Assembly: GCA_029339505.1 (NCBI GenBank)
Contig: JAQISU010000179.1
Span: 6,755,501 to 6,819,500, forward strand
DNA: 64,000 nucleotides
Source of the DNA: Unio delphinus
Taxonomy: Eukaryota; Mollusca; Bivalvia; Unionida; Unionidae
Direction of reading: 5' to 3'
Shown here piece after piece: positions 35,124 to 48,443 of the stretch. Position 1 is the first letter of the stretch, and every line of letters starts with the position of its first letter. The notes under the pieces were generated by a model. It ran no database searches and was not told the DNA's origin. It saw only the letters and a list, made by a program, of their open reading frames with translations. The translations under genes were made by a program, and so were the position numbers.

Positions 35124-36105
35124 TTGAAGAAACCTGATGCCGATGGCACTGCAACCGGTGATGTAAAAAAAATAATCGCCAGGGTAAATTGAAAACTAGT
35201 AATGTTTCCCTTGATGATATTCTAGTTAAACTACGTGATGCAGTAAAAGATACTATCACATTGTTTTCCAATCAGGGTAAACTCAAACCGGGTGTACTTT
35301 TGTTTCAACTATTGTGGATAGAATTAACAATTTAGAACCATTAAAAATCTACACGATGAATACGACGACCATATAACTAAATTCGATCAGTTTTCAGAAT
35401 TACAAAGAAATATAATTGACAATATTGAAAAACCTCTATTAGATTTCTTTAGAAATCCACCGGTGACCACACTGAAACTCACGTAGATAAAAACCTCCAT
35501 GGATAATTTAACAAAACTACGATCCGAGAATGATGTTCAAGTAACTCATTTTGGTACGTTACGTAAAAACTTTAACAGGGCCGATGACTCTATTGATAAA
35601 TATTTTGGTAACAAAAATTTGAAACCCGATGATATTAAAATAGATCTCACTGGTATTATCACGAAACTCGATGAAATAACAGCGATTAATCAGCGAATAG
35701 AAGTTGTTCGCAAAGATATTAAAACGACCAAGGATGTCATCAAGGATGATCTACCGAGGATGATAGAAAAACTTGAAAAAATAAATATCCCTCACGAACC
35801 GAAAAATATAAATAACGTATATGCAATTCAATATGGATCATTTATGTGGACACCATCCACTAACATATTAAATATCACCACAGCCGTCAAAGGTATTTAT
35901 CATATAATATTGGTGTCGCCGACTCAATTTAATATTTCATCAATGAGTTCATTTGTGGTCAACAATATGATATCAATGATCATCGACAAGCTAACAACTG
36001 AACAATTCACTATGCACTGATAATAGTTTGGCTAGGGTTTCAGTAACATGGTATGTGGAATTCGTAGCGGATTTAAGTAAACAACTAATTGATTACAATA
36101 AATAA
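35124..36105 (+). pseudogene. Coiled-coil, fibre-like protein(s), broken
   Basis: The longest open part is 35,499-36,020 (ATG at 35,499, 173 residues): heptad-rich helices such as IITKLDEITAINQRIEVVRK, and a C-terminal part with beta character (YAIQYGSFMWTPSTNILNIT, GIYHIILVSPTQFNISS). After a shift near 36,010 the frame continues as LARVSVTWYVEFVADLSKQL to a TAA at 36,103. Upstream, 35,124-35,490 has similar coil words in changing frames. A helical shaft plus a beta-rich C-terminal head is the layout of trimeric viral fibres, so an attachment role is plausible but unproven. Confidence 0.5.
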
Positions 36106-36106
36106 A

Positions 36107-36657
36107 ATGTCATCACAGCAATATCGCAATGATCAGGTCAGAGAATTTCAAACTAAACTCAAAACACTCAGTGAAGAGTTTCAAGTAAAAATAAAAAAAT
36201 ACCGACGAAGAATCACCGCAGTTGACGTTACCGTGTACTCAGTATCAGGTGTAATCACCAGAGCCGGTATATTACTCTCCTCTGTGACAATGGTTGCCCT
36301 GATAGCTGTTGCAATTTGTATATCAGTGGCGACAACAATCGTGGGAATAATCTCAATAATAACAAAAAAATATCGTGTAGCCAGCGCAAACTGCACAATT
36401 ATATAATCAAGTTCCATGTTGTGTCCACTGCATACTCGCAATTATCCTCGATGATATCGTCATCACTCGATGACACATTAATATCTGATAGTGAGTTTTC
36501 AGCGAAGGTACGTGTTTGTGATTCCACGATGTCAAAATTAGAAAAACAACACAAATATAATAACAATGGCAACATCACAAGAACTACTTCAACGAATAGC
36601 GGAAAATACCACACCGGTGAAAACCAGCATGATCTCAATAATCTCAACGAATCCTGA
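36107..36657 (+). pseudogene. Two-TM membrane or virion protein, one frameshift
   Basis: The ATG at 36,107 (MSSQQYRNDQVREFQTKLKT) begins a charged helix. Two hydrophobic segments follow: VYSVSGVITRAGILLSSVTM and VALIAVAICISVATTIVGII. The first frame ends at 36,406. The other frame carries a helical tail (QLSSMISSSLDDTLISDSEF) that overlaps the start of the next gene at 36,566. A long N-terminal helix, two membrane segments and a coiled tail suggest a virion membrane or entry accessory protein. I know similar unnamed proteins from Polinton-like elements but not their function. Confidence 0.5.
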
Positions 36658-37920
36658 ACTCAGTGTGAATTTTCCTTCTGCGGTTCCGATGAAAGAGATA
36701 GCACTAGCAAAATTACGAGTATACAACAGTTGGCCAAATAGATCAGCACCTTTCAGTGGTCAACAACCGAATAATTCCCTGGTGCTTGCGAGTAAGAATA
36801 AACCCGATGGTACTCCAGACTGGAACGTTGTTTCATTACCATCTGGGTCCTACCAAATTGAACAAATCAATAACGAATTACAATGCAGAATAAAATCCAT
36901 TACTGGAAAAGAATTGAAAATCGCTATAACAGTTCATGAACCAACACTATCATCTGCCATTGAGATAAACTCACCCGGGTATGTCGTAGATATTTATCAG
37001 AGTTCTATAAGGACAATACTGGGTTGGCCTGAAAATCCACCTCAGGCATCTTATCAAATACCAGAACCTAAAAAATCTGATTATGTCACAGATATACAAT
37101 CATATCATGAAATCAACCCATCATATCGAGATGATTTATCTGATATAAAAAATACAAGATTAACTGATAGATTCATATTTATCGCTAACAATAACATCCA
37201 ATGGGATTTTGTTTTTGAGAAAAAAATTGATTCATTCATCACAATTACATTTACGTTAACTAACATCATTGATTATTTGAAAGAAATTAATCTATTACAT
37301 AGAATACAACTAGAACGACTACGACAGAGTTTCCAGGAGCATCTCTCTGACATAACAAGGCCATGTGATGAGATCATAAAATGTGTTAAGATATTAAATC
37401 AGCTTGCATCTGACATGGAATATATCAACAAACGAATAATTCTAGTAATAATTAATGATAAGAACGGAGATAAACAAAAATTCCTAACTGATTACAATAT
37501 CAAAGAAACTGATTTACCCGATTTCAAGTTTCTTGGGTATAATGCAAATGAACTAAAAAAAAATCTGTTAATGATCTTATTCAAGAAAACTTTTCTCTGA
37601 TACTCGCCGAATGGAAGAAAATAACACAACAACAAACAACAATCCTCAAGTATAATAATGACCCAGACGGAGGCAGCAAACATATTGCTCCTCAAAACGT
37701 CAATATATCCTCGATGATTGCATTGAATTTAGTATGTGATGTTATCGAAGGAAGCTACCAAATAAATCTCAAAAAATCAAATCAAGCCCAGCAAGGATAT
37801 ATTTTATATTCATTTGCACCAACAGCTCCTCCAGGGTTTCTAATAATTGAGGATCCAACTAATCCAGAATATATGCGATGTCATAATGATTCTGGTTTGT
37901 CAAATACACACTTTTTTTAA
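36566..37920 (+). pseudogene. Penton-like minor capsid protein with long helical insert, one frameshift
   Basis: The ATG at 36,566 gives MATSQELLQRIAENTTPVKT and then a single jelly-roll beginning: PMKEIALAKLRVYNSWPN, LPSGSYQIEQINNELQ, IRTILGWPENPPQ. These words match minor capsid (penton-like) proteins of Polinton-type elements. The expected next strands (VCDVIEGSYQINL, ILYSFAPTAPPGFLIIEDP) do occur, but only at 37,734-37,880. About 200 residues of mainly helical sequence (residues about 165-390, including LHRIQLERLRQSFQEHL) are inserted between them. A one-base change in the A9 run at 37,555-37,563 shifts the frame. The 3' end runs into the terminal inverted repeat. Confidence 0.68.
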
Positions 37921-37996
37921 ACGATTTTGGAGGAAGCCTTGGTTTGCCAAATGGATGCCTCTATAAAAGGTTGTCCAATTCGCCCTTCCTGCTGCT
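37888..37996 (-). repeat. Right terminal inverted repeat
   Basis: Read on minus it starts AGCAGCAGGAAGGGCGAATT and GGACAACCTTTTATAGAGG, the counterpart of 22,868-22,980. TCTTG follows on plus at 37,997-38,001, matching the left flank. Confidence 0.92.
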
Positions 37997-38741
37997 TCTT
38001 GTGTTTTAAATCATCATAAATCAGCAGCAGATATCGGGTGCCAAATGTTCATCACAAATTTAAATGTACACATAGCATATGAGAAAATAATGGTAGTATA
38101 ATACACAGCGGTGTTAATATTGATGTTTGTAACAGCCTATCTCATAGTTTAGAACAAAATACAAAACGTTTGAAACATTTGTAAAAAGACTAATTTTCTG
38201 AGTGAAAATTAAATGTATAAATTTATTTTCAGAAGGGTTGATATGATACATCTCATCGAGATATTTCCGTAAGTTGGTATATATAGAAATACAGTGTTAC
38301 TCATGCTCGGCATGGTTGAAAATATACGTTTATTTGTATGTTTGTACCATTAGTAGAGTGTTCTGCAGAAATTGTTCAGGTATATGCCTTTATTTTTTTG
38401 TACATGGTCAGTACCACAAAATGATAATTATTTGTTTTACATATAATTTTTCATACACGGAAGTTAATAATTATTTTTTTTTTTGTGTACAAAAAATTAT
38501 ATAAAATATGGTATTTTGTAAGCAAACATTGTATGCTCATGTAGTTAACACTTTAGTTTTTTGTTTACCTGATTTGTTTGTGGAGAAACTAAAATAAGCT
38601 GTTTCATTCATTTAAAAGTAGAAATAATAAATAAAGTTAACAATGTGGACAAGATCAAAAAATCAAACAAGCACAACAGATTGTGTAAAACAGTTTTGTG
38701 AAAATACCATTCTTGTCATTTAATCAGTTATGTAGGAGAAA

Positions 38742-38803
38742 TATTTTTTCCAAATAGACTGGTTTTTTCCAAATAGACTGGTTTTTTCCAAATAGACTGG
38801 TTC
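38742..38803. repeat. 18-bp tandem repeat, 3 copies
   Basis: TTTTTCCAAATAGACTGG in three head-to-tail copies. Confidence 0.85.
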
Positions 38804-39199
38804 AGACTATGACCAGTACTCTCTAGGGTCTATAAAAATATAGCATAAAAACATCCTGAGCCGTAGGCTTTCACACGTCTATTAACGATTACCATTTTAT
38901 AAGTCCAAGTACTAAAGTCGAGGAAAATATGGAACTGAAAGTAGTAGTAGAAAAGTAAAGGCCTCAGAATCAATAAGCCAAGATAAAAATTCTTTTTTCC
39001 ACTGGCTGAAAGGACTGTCACACATTTTGCAATTTTCAACATTTACATTTTTTATACAATGTTTCGGATTTAGGCTAGCAATAGAAGCCATACAGGCTAT
39101 GTAGATAGCTGGGGTCCCAACAGGACATGCAAGTGACCAGGCATAAACATGTCTTCATTAGTTGGTAATAGGAATGATACAAAATATTCTTTTTTTTCC

Positions 39200-39930
39200 C
39201 CTCAAAATGTTCTTTCTCATTATTTCTGAAAGTCTGAATTGCATGAGTTATTTCCTGGATTCCAAAACTTGATTACACACAGTGAAAATATCCTGTAATT
39301 TCGATTGTACTTCCATCTGTAATCACATTCTCCTTTCTGCACTCAAAATGAAACAAACCTGGTATTATATAGTGTATTATATAGTGTCTTTTTAATAATT
39401 TCAATTGAAAGAATTCATAATTTTTCCTATGTTATGATTCCAAACAATCAATGAGAGAATAGAAACACATACAGCTGATTACCCTTCCTGCTCAATCACA
39501 TGTATATCAAATAGAATTTACGCAGCTAATAAATGCAGTCCATCATAAGCAGAAAAGCAGGATTGAGTACGGTAGAATCGACAGACTTCCCTTCTTCTCA
39601 AATACACCCATTCCAGACCAACTGGAAAAGTTGTTGCTTTTCACATTCATTCACAATATGACTCAAAATTTTAATTTTTAGTATTCCAAAATGACATTCT
39701 TTTTAAAAACTGATGTTGAATGCATGAAGAAATTATAAGGTTGATTCATGGTGCTATGTGTGCATTAATATTGTTACTGTGTATTGATGAATTACAGTTG
39801 TGTATTCTTTTTGTTATTAATTCTTAGGTAGAAAAACAAAATGAGTATATAATGAAAGGTTACTGCATTTTTATGGGAAAATATGAACCTGTTTTTTTCT
39901 TACAGAAAAATACTTAATTCTCAATGTCAT
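39200..39930 (+). repeat. Dispersed repeat, copy 1
   Basis: About 700 bp share long collinear blocks with 52,617-53,330. Examples are CTGCACTCAAAATG/ATAGAA, CATTCCAGACCAA...TGGAAA, CATTCATTCACAATAT and a GATGAAT...TGTGTAT block. No open frame, no inverted ends seen. Probably an old transposable-element fragment. Confidence 0.65.
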
Positions 39931-40956
39931 GTTTATATTTTCCCATACAAATAAATTAACCTATAAATACAGTTCTTACCTGTGTCTGATTATACAGTTC
40001 CAATAAGTACAGTAAGTTCTTACTTGTGTCTGATTATACAGTTCCAATAATTACAATAAGTTCTGACCTGTGTCTAAATGTATGGTTCAGATGTGTACGA
40101 TAAGATTATATTTATGCAGTACATTTTTACTCGAAGCAAATTTTATTTAGAGTAAACTGTACATTTTCTTTTGATTTTTAATAGTTTGTATCATTTCTGT
40201 ACCATGCATTGTAAAATAATGTCAGCAATGTTACCTAATCCTGAAGAAATCATTTGAAAAACCCTTTTACAACGATGTCAAATAGTGACCAATCCTGTAT
40301 TGCTTTGCTCCCATCCTCACCCCCGCTTTTTTAACTGTGATCTATTTACTAAGATCCAACCTTGATTATTTGGGAATAAAAACAATTTGTTATGTTATTT
40401 ATTAATTTGAATAAGTCTTTGTTATTTAATAATTTAAATAAGTCTTGTGCCTTCTGTGAAAATATTCTTCAGTTATTTAATTTGCATAAATGATTGTGGT
40501 ACAAGATGTATGTGTAATATAATTACAGTTTTATCTGGGATTTTACACACACGGCTTTTTATCCGTTTATCTCATTATTTCTCATTGATATCAGCATTAG
40601 GATTCTGTGTTAGAGTTTTGTGGGTCAGATCCGGAAGTAACGATGGGATACAGCTTTTTTATGGCAGTCTATAAAATCTGGTGTGAAACCACTTGCAAAT
40701 TTAATTTTGGGAGAATGGTAGTTTTTGAATGGTCAAACTGAATGTATTTATTTCAACCAAAATTATACACGTTCTTTATTCTGAGGTAACTAGATTTTAT
40801 TCCTAAGTCAAATTCAATGATGCTTATTGTAAAAAGTGTATGTATATAACCAGTTGCTTATAAATACAGTGACACTTCTGAAGACTGAAACCTCAACAAA
40901 CAAACAAAATTCCCTTGGAACTGATTTTGTTTTAAAACATTAAAACTGAATTGTAC

Positions 40957-41232
<276 letters not shown>

Positions 41233-41504
41233 TAGGTCAAAGGAAATGTGATCACATTTGAATTTGACGTGTAGGTAGTCAACCTCAGTGAACTAAAAGC
41301 CAATCTTTGCGAAAACTTAATTAGGTTCCTAAAGATTTTGATCTTAGGAGATTTCACTGTATATCTGTGTTACTTTGGGCTGTATATGTTTAGCATAGAT
41401 TAAGCTTACCAGTATGTTTTGCCAATGCTTTTGCCTTTTTGTCTTTTCTTTCCTATGCTTGTTTATATTCTAACATTTCTATCCTCATCGTACTTTTTGA
41501 TCAG

Positions 41505-41933
41505 GCAAAAAGCAGAAAAGGAAGAGGAGACAGAGAGATCAGGATCATCTTTAACCAAATCCAAATCCAGATCAAAGTCTCAAAGCAGATCTAGGTCAAG
41601 ATCCAGATCAAAATCAAGGAGCAGATCCAGGTCTGAATCAAAATCTCGATCAAGATCCAGATCTGAATCAAACTCTCGATCAAGATCAAGGTCTGAATCA
41701 AATTCTCGATCAAGATCCAGGTCTGAATCAAGATCTCGATCAAGATCCAGGTCTGAATCAAATTCTCGATCAAGATCCAGATCCAGGAGCAGATCCAGAT
41801 CTGATAGAAAGTCAAGGAGTTATTCCAGATCAAGGAGTAGATCAAGATGTTTATCAAAATCAAGGTCAAGATCTAGATCCAGGAATGAAGACAGGAATCA
41901 AGGCCAATCTTATTCCAGGTTTGATTCATTGGA
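41505..41933 (+). CDS. DUF4537-like gene, coding exon 6 (RS-rich)
   Basis: Acceptor GATCAG|GCAAAA and donor TTGGA|GTGAGT; phases 2 in and 2 out; residues 228-371. Apart from a charged start (QKAEKEEETERSGSS), nearly the whole exon is Ser-Arg dipeptides with SES and SNS spacers (SRSRSRSESNSRS units), from an imperfect 18- and 36-bp tandem repeat. Arg/Ser domains in splicing factors are phosphorylated by SR kinases and bind other RS proteins. Whether that applies here is unknown. The repeat has clearly expanded within the exon and keeps frame. Confidence 0.82.
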
Positions 41934-42879
41934 GTGAGTGTTGTGCCATGTTATCTCGCACTGGAGAACTCTTGAATGCATTTTCTTCTGTAAAAGAACC
42001 TGGACTTGTTTAGCATTTTGTCACCAAACAGCTTTCATTATTTATGGGTAACTGCTTTTGGCTCTGGTGTCAGCTTTGAGTTCCCTCTCTCTGTCTATCA
42101 CTTACAGTTTTGCACTGGAATTGGGAAGGCCTTACTACTCTGAAAGTTTTGTTAGAGTTATTACCCTTTTTATGAAGCTTGATACACTGTGTCAGAATCC
42201 ATCTTCAAGAGCCAAGGTTTCAATATCTTAACCTACCTCTATGACTGAGATTAGTGGAGTCACAATAACCAAGTCCAAACAATGGACTCATGGAATAGAC
42301 TCATTTAAAATAAGCATTTGTTCACTGCTTGTCCACATTTGCAGAAATATATCATTTCCTTCAAAGTACACCTGTAATATCTTCTCTAGTCAGGCTTTAG
42401 ATGTTAAGCTTACAAAGTATACGTTTGAAGTCAATTACCTCTACCATCTTTAGCCTATGTATAATGAACCACTTTTTGTGGTATTTTATTTGTTTATTGA
42501 CATTACACAGTAGGGGAGACAATTCATCAAATCTATTAGATGTAAATATATAAAGTACTGAAATATTTGATTAAGGTGTAGGTAGGTTAACATATCAGAG
42601 CCTTGGCTAGTGAAGATGGACACAATCTTTTTAGGACAACTAGAGCCACAGGTTTTTTTTTACTTGATAGGTTGTCATGAAACATTGTACATATTATTTG
42701 AAGATGTGCATATTAACAAATTAATAATTTTTTTATAGAATTTATTGTCTTTTAAAGTCCTGCAGCTGGATGCAGTATAAGACAGAATTTTGTGAGTGCA
42801 ACTTTTGTTAAAAAATTTCAAGAATTGCTTTGAAAGTTGATGCATATAATGGTCATCATCAAAAGATGAACATTTGTGA

Positions 42880-43130
42880 TTATGTGATTTTGCAAGAGTT
42901 GCATACCTTTTTACTTGACAAATCTTTGGGATTCTGTGATTTTGCAAGAGTTACATACCTTTATGACTTGACAAATCTTTGTGATCATGTGATTTTGCAA
43001 GAGTTACATACCTTTATGACTTGACAAATCTTTGTGATCATGTGATTTTTGCAAGAGTTGCAAACCTTTTTGACTTGACAAATCCTTGTGATTCTGTGAC
43101 TTTGCAAGAGTTATATACCTTTTGACTTAC
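42880..43130. repeat. 53-bp tandem repeat, about 4-5 copies
   Basis: The unit contains CTTGACAAATCTTTGTGATC, ATGTGATTTTGCAAGAGTTA and CATACCTTT. Some units are variant. Confidence 0.85.
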
Positions 43131-43624
43131 AGAATTTTGTGAGTGCAGCTACTCTAAGACATGTTTGTTGTGTGGATTGCTGTGAAATTTGGTACATATT
43201 AGGGTTACAATCAGAACATGTGTGCTGACTTATTTACTTATGCTATTTTCAGTTTAGTCACTTGCTTTTCTTTACAGTGGACAGGATGTGATTGAGGCAG
43301 TGATATGTATGCATGAGTACATTGTTCACATTCCCTCAAGTATAGGATATATAAACTAAATCTCAGCTCTAAATAGCCAGGATTGTGCTGATATGCTATT
43401 AAATCCCCCACAATCCATTAGAAACAGAAAGGAAGCCATTTTGATAGTAACCATTGTTTCTTGAAATTGTGCAATGTCATTTCCAAAGTTTGCTAAATCA
43501 GAGTTTATTTTTACAAATTAGACCAACTTTATTTAATAAAGCTGCTTTCAGTTTCTGCCTGAAAGAGAACTTATCAGCCTGTAGTGCATATATAATACTG
43601 ACCTCTTATTTTATTCTTATAATT

Positions 43625-43740
43625 ATTATTCCTGAATGGTGTATATTTATTATTCCTGGACTGGATGGTGTATATTTATTATTCTTGGATGGTGTATATT
43701 TATTATTCCAGGATGGTGTATATTTATTATTCCTGGTTGG
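43625..43740. repeat. 24-bp tandem repeat
   Basis: CTGGATGGTGTATATTTATT and ATTC in about four copies. Confidence 0.85.
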
Positions 43741-43929
43741 CAAACTTTCTCGAGTAACAGAATGTACTAATACCTTTTTAGTAAAATGTTCAAGATTCAA
43801 ATTGAAAGCTTTCATTCAGCAGACAGAAATTTGAAAACTTTTTCTTTATAAAGGTGTAAAGAAGATTTTACAGTATTTGGAATTAATTTTGGTATGCAAC
43901 AGTTAATCCTCTGTGGCTTCTTTTTGCAG

Positions 43930-43985
43930 ATTACCTTCAAGGTCAAAATCAGTATCTAGTCACAGTTCTGATAGAAATAAAATTG
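43930..43985 (+). CDS. DUF4537-like gene, coding exon 7
   Basis: Acceptor TTGCAG|ATTAC and donor AAATTG|GTAAAT; phases 2 in and 1 out; residues 371-389. Encodes LPSRSKSVSSHSSDRNKI, continuing the Ser-rich region. Confidence 0.75.
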
Positions 43986-44051
43986 GTAAATTTAGGTCAA
44001 GTGTATGGATTATCTTTCGCATTTGTAAACATCTGAAAAAGGCTTTGAAGC

Positions 44052-44052
<1 letters not shown>

Positions 44053-44083
<31 letters not shown>

Positions 44084-44102
44084 TAATAACAACAGTAATA
44101 AC

Positions 44103-44135
<33 letters not shown>

Positions 44136-44137
44136 TA
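44053..44137. repeat. (AAT)n microsatellite with interruptions
   Basis: AAT triplets with scattered C and G. Confidence 0.93.
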
Positions 44138-44924
44138 GTTTTGTTAAATTGGAAGCTCATTTCATCAACTGATTAATCTTTCATGAGGCCTTCTACATTG
44201 ACCTTTCTACAAGTAAATACATAGTGCATAATTTTTACAAGATGAGGTGTCTTTAAAAACTCGATAATTGATCTACTGCTACAATAAAACATGTACATGG
44301 CTCCAAGATTCATACAAATAGTAGTAGTAAAACATTAGTACATGTACATGATAACAATGTTACTAAAAGTACTGAATTAAACAAAATAATACAAATGGTG
44401 GTTTCTCTAGACGTTGAATTAGAAGCTTCTTGAAAGCTTGGCATGAGTCAGCTGACTTTATTAAAAGTGGTATGGAATTCCATAATTAAGTTTCAAAGAA
44501 AAGCAAAGCTATTCCTATAAAACTGTGATTTGATTTGCTAAAATGTAACTTGTTGTTTGAGATGGATCTTAGTTCATACATGTTTATATCAAAGGGCAAG
44601 GTTTGGGATTTAGCAAATTTAATGTTTATCACTTTGAGATTTTAATCAGAAACAAGAGTCCCTTGAGGATACTGTAATGGATAAAACAATTTCCTGGAAA
44701 TCCACCTGTCATAATTGATCGTCCATTTAGTGGAAATAGTGACTACAAGGCACCAAGGCTAGGCTGGTTGCCATATTCAGAAATTAGTTGTTAGGTCAAC
44801 AGTAGGCATCAGGTCAAGTGCACTTATGGTGTGGTCATCCATACCTCTTGTGTGTGTGCAGCATCCATCAATATTTTCATCATCTCTGAAACTGATTGAC
44901 AGAATTCAGTCAAATTTTCATAGA

Positions 44925-45432
44925 TAACATCCTTATGTTAGTCTTTCAAATGTATACCAGTCATGATAACATCCTCACGTTAATCTTTCAAATGTATACC
45001 AGTCATGATAACATCCTCACGTTAGTCTTTCAAATGTATACCAGTCATGATAACATCCTCACGTTAATCTTTCAAATGTATACCAGTCATGATAACATCC
45101 TCACGTTAGTCTTTCAAATGTATACCAGTCATGATAACATCCTCACGTTAATCTTTCAAATGTATACCAGACATGATAACATCCTCACGTTAGTCTTTCA
45201 AATGTATACCAGTCATGATAACATCCTCACGTTAATCTTTCAAATGTATACCAGTCATGATAACATCCTCACGTTAATCTTTCAAATGTATACCAGTCAT
45301 GATAACATCCTCACGTTAATCTTTCAAATGTATACCAGTCATGATAACATCCTCACGTTAATCTTTCAAATGTATACCAGTCATGATAACATCCTCACGT
45401 TAATCTTTCAAATGTATACCAGTCATGCCAGT
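44925..45432. repeat. 42-bp minisatellite, about 12 copies
   Basis: The unit contains CATGATAACATCCTCACGTT and AATCTTTCAAATGTATACCA. Two alternating variants (GTTAGTC and GTTAATC) at the left suggest pairwise expansion. The plus-strand open frame is only the repeat. Confidence 0.95.
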
Positions 45433-45898
45433 CTACCATCAAATATAGCCACCATTACTTAAAAATTACAAAAAAAACCATAAAAGCAGCTTATAACAAC
45501 TTGTCAAACTAAGAATTTGACCAGAAAGCATCATGTCATGAAGGGCTTAAAAATATTAAATTAATATGCTCAGCCATTTTATTTGGATACTGTTTCTAAA
45601 ATTAGACCAACCTGTAAATGACCTCATCTCAAAAAACCACTAAGCATAAGGATGTGAACCAAATTTGATATGAAGGTCAAGGACTGTATCATGGCATATA
45701 GGGCATTAAAAAATGTTCATATGATATTTTTAGTAATGGGCAAATATTGCTGTAGTGGGCAGTATGCTGTACATTAAATGAAAATATACAAAAACTAGAG
45801 ACATCTTGAAACAGATTTTTGCACAACATATGCAAAATAGCATTGGAAGAAATTTGTACAGAAAGCAACCTACTGACCCTGATTTCTGGGACAACTGC

Positions 45899-46772
<874 letters not shown>

Positions 46773-46878
46773 TTCTTCACATTTTAGCAAATTTGATTTA
46801 ACATGAAATTTCTATTGATAAGCAGAATGTGTGGATATTTTAAGAATTAAAATTCAAATTGCTTTTTTTGAACCAGAG

Positions 46879-46986
46879 ATGAGCCCACATCTGTCATTGC
46901 AATTTATCCATCCCCAACACCAGTGTTATCTTTGGATGAGGACAGACTCAAGCAAATTATCAAGGATGAAGTGGTGACTCGGCTTG
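46879..46986 (+). CDS. DUF4537-like gene, coding exon 8
   Basis: Acceptor ACCAGAG|ATGAG (using the second AG keeps the frame) and donor GGCTTG|GTAACC; phases 1 in and 1 out; residues 390-425. Encodes DEPTSVIAIYPSPTPVLSLD and DRLKQIIKDEVVTRL, a linker then a helix. Confidence 0.72.
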
Positions 46987-48337
46987 GTAACCATATTCTC
47001 TTATTTGGGACAGTTCAAGATGATCATTACTTCAATAAGATAAAAACAAATGAGATAAATTTTAAATTCCTGAAGCAAGTTGATACACTTCTCAAAATGT
47101 TGGATATAATTCTGTGACCTAAATTTCAACTCAGTTTTTTTTTGGTTACCACCACATGACATTTACAACAGTGTTACATATGTCTGTCACAAAGACTCAC
47201 AATCCACTCAATCACAGACATCCTTTCAGATTTATATCCTTTGAAGGACTTGGTGAATCAAAACCAGATGTTGTATAAGACATTATTGTCAGAAGGTAGG
47301 AGGAGGGGGGGGGGGCTTCATTTCACCTTTGTTCAGCAACTTTTATTCTCCACTTGACCCCAAAATCTAATCAATAACTTTTGAATGACCATATATAGTA
47401 GATTCCTATGATATCATGAGTTCGATGTTATTGTGGTATTCAGATTTATTAGCATGTTGTCTGCATAGTGCTACCTTAATCGTGTAATTATAAAGTCTAC
47501 ATGGTGATAATTTATGTGCTCTGCATCACCAGTTGATTTCAGGAAAATGTTGGGACTGCTGATGAGTACGCAATTTTAAAACTACAGCCATGAATATCAC
47601 TGTATCCAAATAATGGTCTTATCCCATGTCCTCATTTAGAATCTTTATTTAATTAAAATCTCTATAACTAACAAATATGTTAACCAATTTCTCATCTGAT
47701 AATGGCCATTGATGTTATGCAAGAGTTAGATCACGTGATTACCATATTTGTCAAAAACGAAGAGATTGAATATATTAGGTAGAAAATAAGAGTCAAAATG
47801 TGACTGTATCAATGGTTGAAGTTTCTTGGTGACTTTCAGAATTGATAAGTGTTGACTATAAAACTTTGTTTTACACAATTTATTACTTTTTGTTGCAACA
47901 CCGGGAGTTGTTTAACAGTCTGAGGTCAGTTTCACGCTTGTTTTGGTGGTCTTATCAGTGACAATACCGGTGTTACCCCCAACTGACACAGGCGGTTACA
48001 GCTGCATTTCTTTAAATCTGTTTGATAAGTTTCTTTTGGATGGCACACATAGCAGAATAAGTGATATGGAAGAAGCATACATTTTTTCAAGTTTAATTAC
48101 ATTTTGTGGATCATGTAAATCAATTTCCAAACATTAGAACAAAAATGCATACATCATAAATATATACTTGTTTGTATTACCACGATATCAGAGTAAACCC
48201 CTTGCATAACCAGGAATCTACATGGTGTCTGTTCATTGATTTTTTCCTTCAGTCAACTGATTTAAATAAAATGTATTTTAATATAGAGCAACAAAAGGAC
48301 ACATTTAATATCTAGAAGGTCAGTGTTATTATTTACT

Positions 48338-48443
<106 letters not shown>

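Larger units (their letters stand above)
22868..37996 (+). mobile_element. Polinton/Maverick-type (adintovirus-like) endogenous element
   Basis: A self-contained 15.1-kb unit bounded by about 110-bp terminal inverted repeats that start AGCAGCA. It is flanked by TCTTG on both sides (22,863-22,867 and 37,997-38,001), or by TTCTTG if the shared T is counted. Polintons are known for 6-bp duplications and ends starting 5'-AG. The gene set matches the Polinton/adintovirus type: family-B polymerase, retroviral-type integrase (here a remnant), packaging ATPase, adenain-like cysteine protease, hexon-like and penton-like capsid proteins, and phospholipase A2. Nearly all the large genes carry frameshifts or stops, so the copy is inactive. 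The replication genes lie mostly on minus at the left and the virion genes on plus at the right. The HNH gene, the zinc ribbon and the short hydrophobic virion gene remain open. Confidence 0.93.
41934..43929 (+). other. Intron 6
   Basis: Contains a 53-bp tandem repeat (42,880-43,130) and a 24-bp repeat (43,625-43,740). No exon seen. Confidence 0.7.

Noticed and set aside
22868..37996. Element as an integrated adenovirus or parvovirus
   Set aside because: Hexon-like, adenain and PLA2 parts exist, but the inverted ends, PolB-helicase, A32-type ATPase and integrase remnant together fit a Polinton/adintovirus-type element.
41591..41869. Minus-strand frame opposite the RS exon
   Set aside because: It is the antisense of a repetitive coding exon with good splice sites on plus.
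44896..45462. 188-residue plus-strand frame with DNILTLIFQMYTSH repeats
   Set aside because: Product of the 42-bp minisatellite; no splice signals or non-repeat coding sequence.
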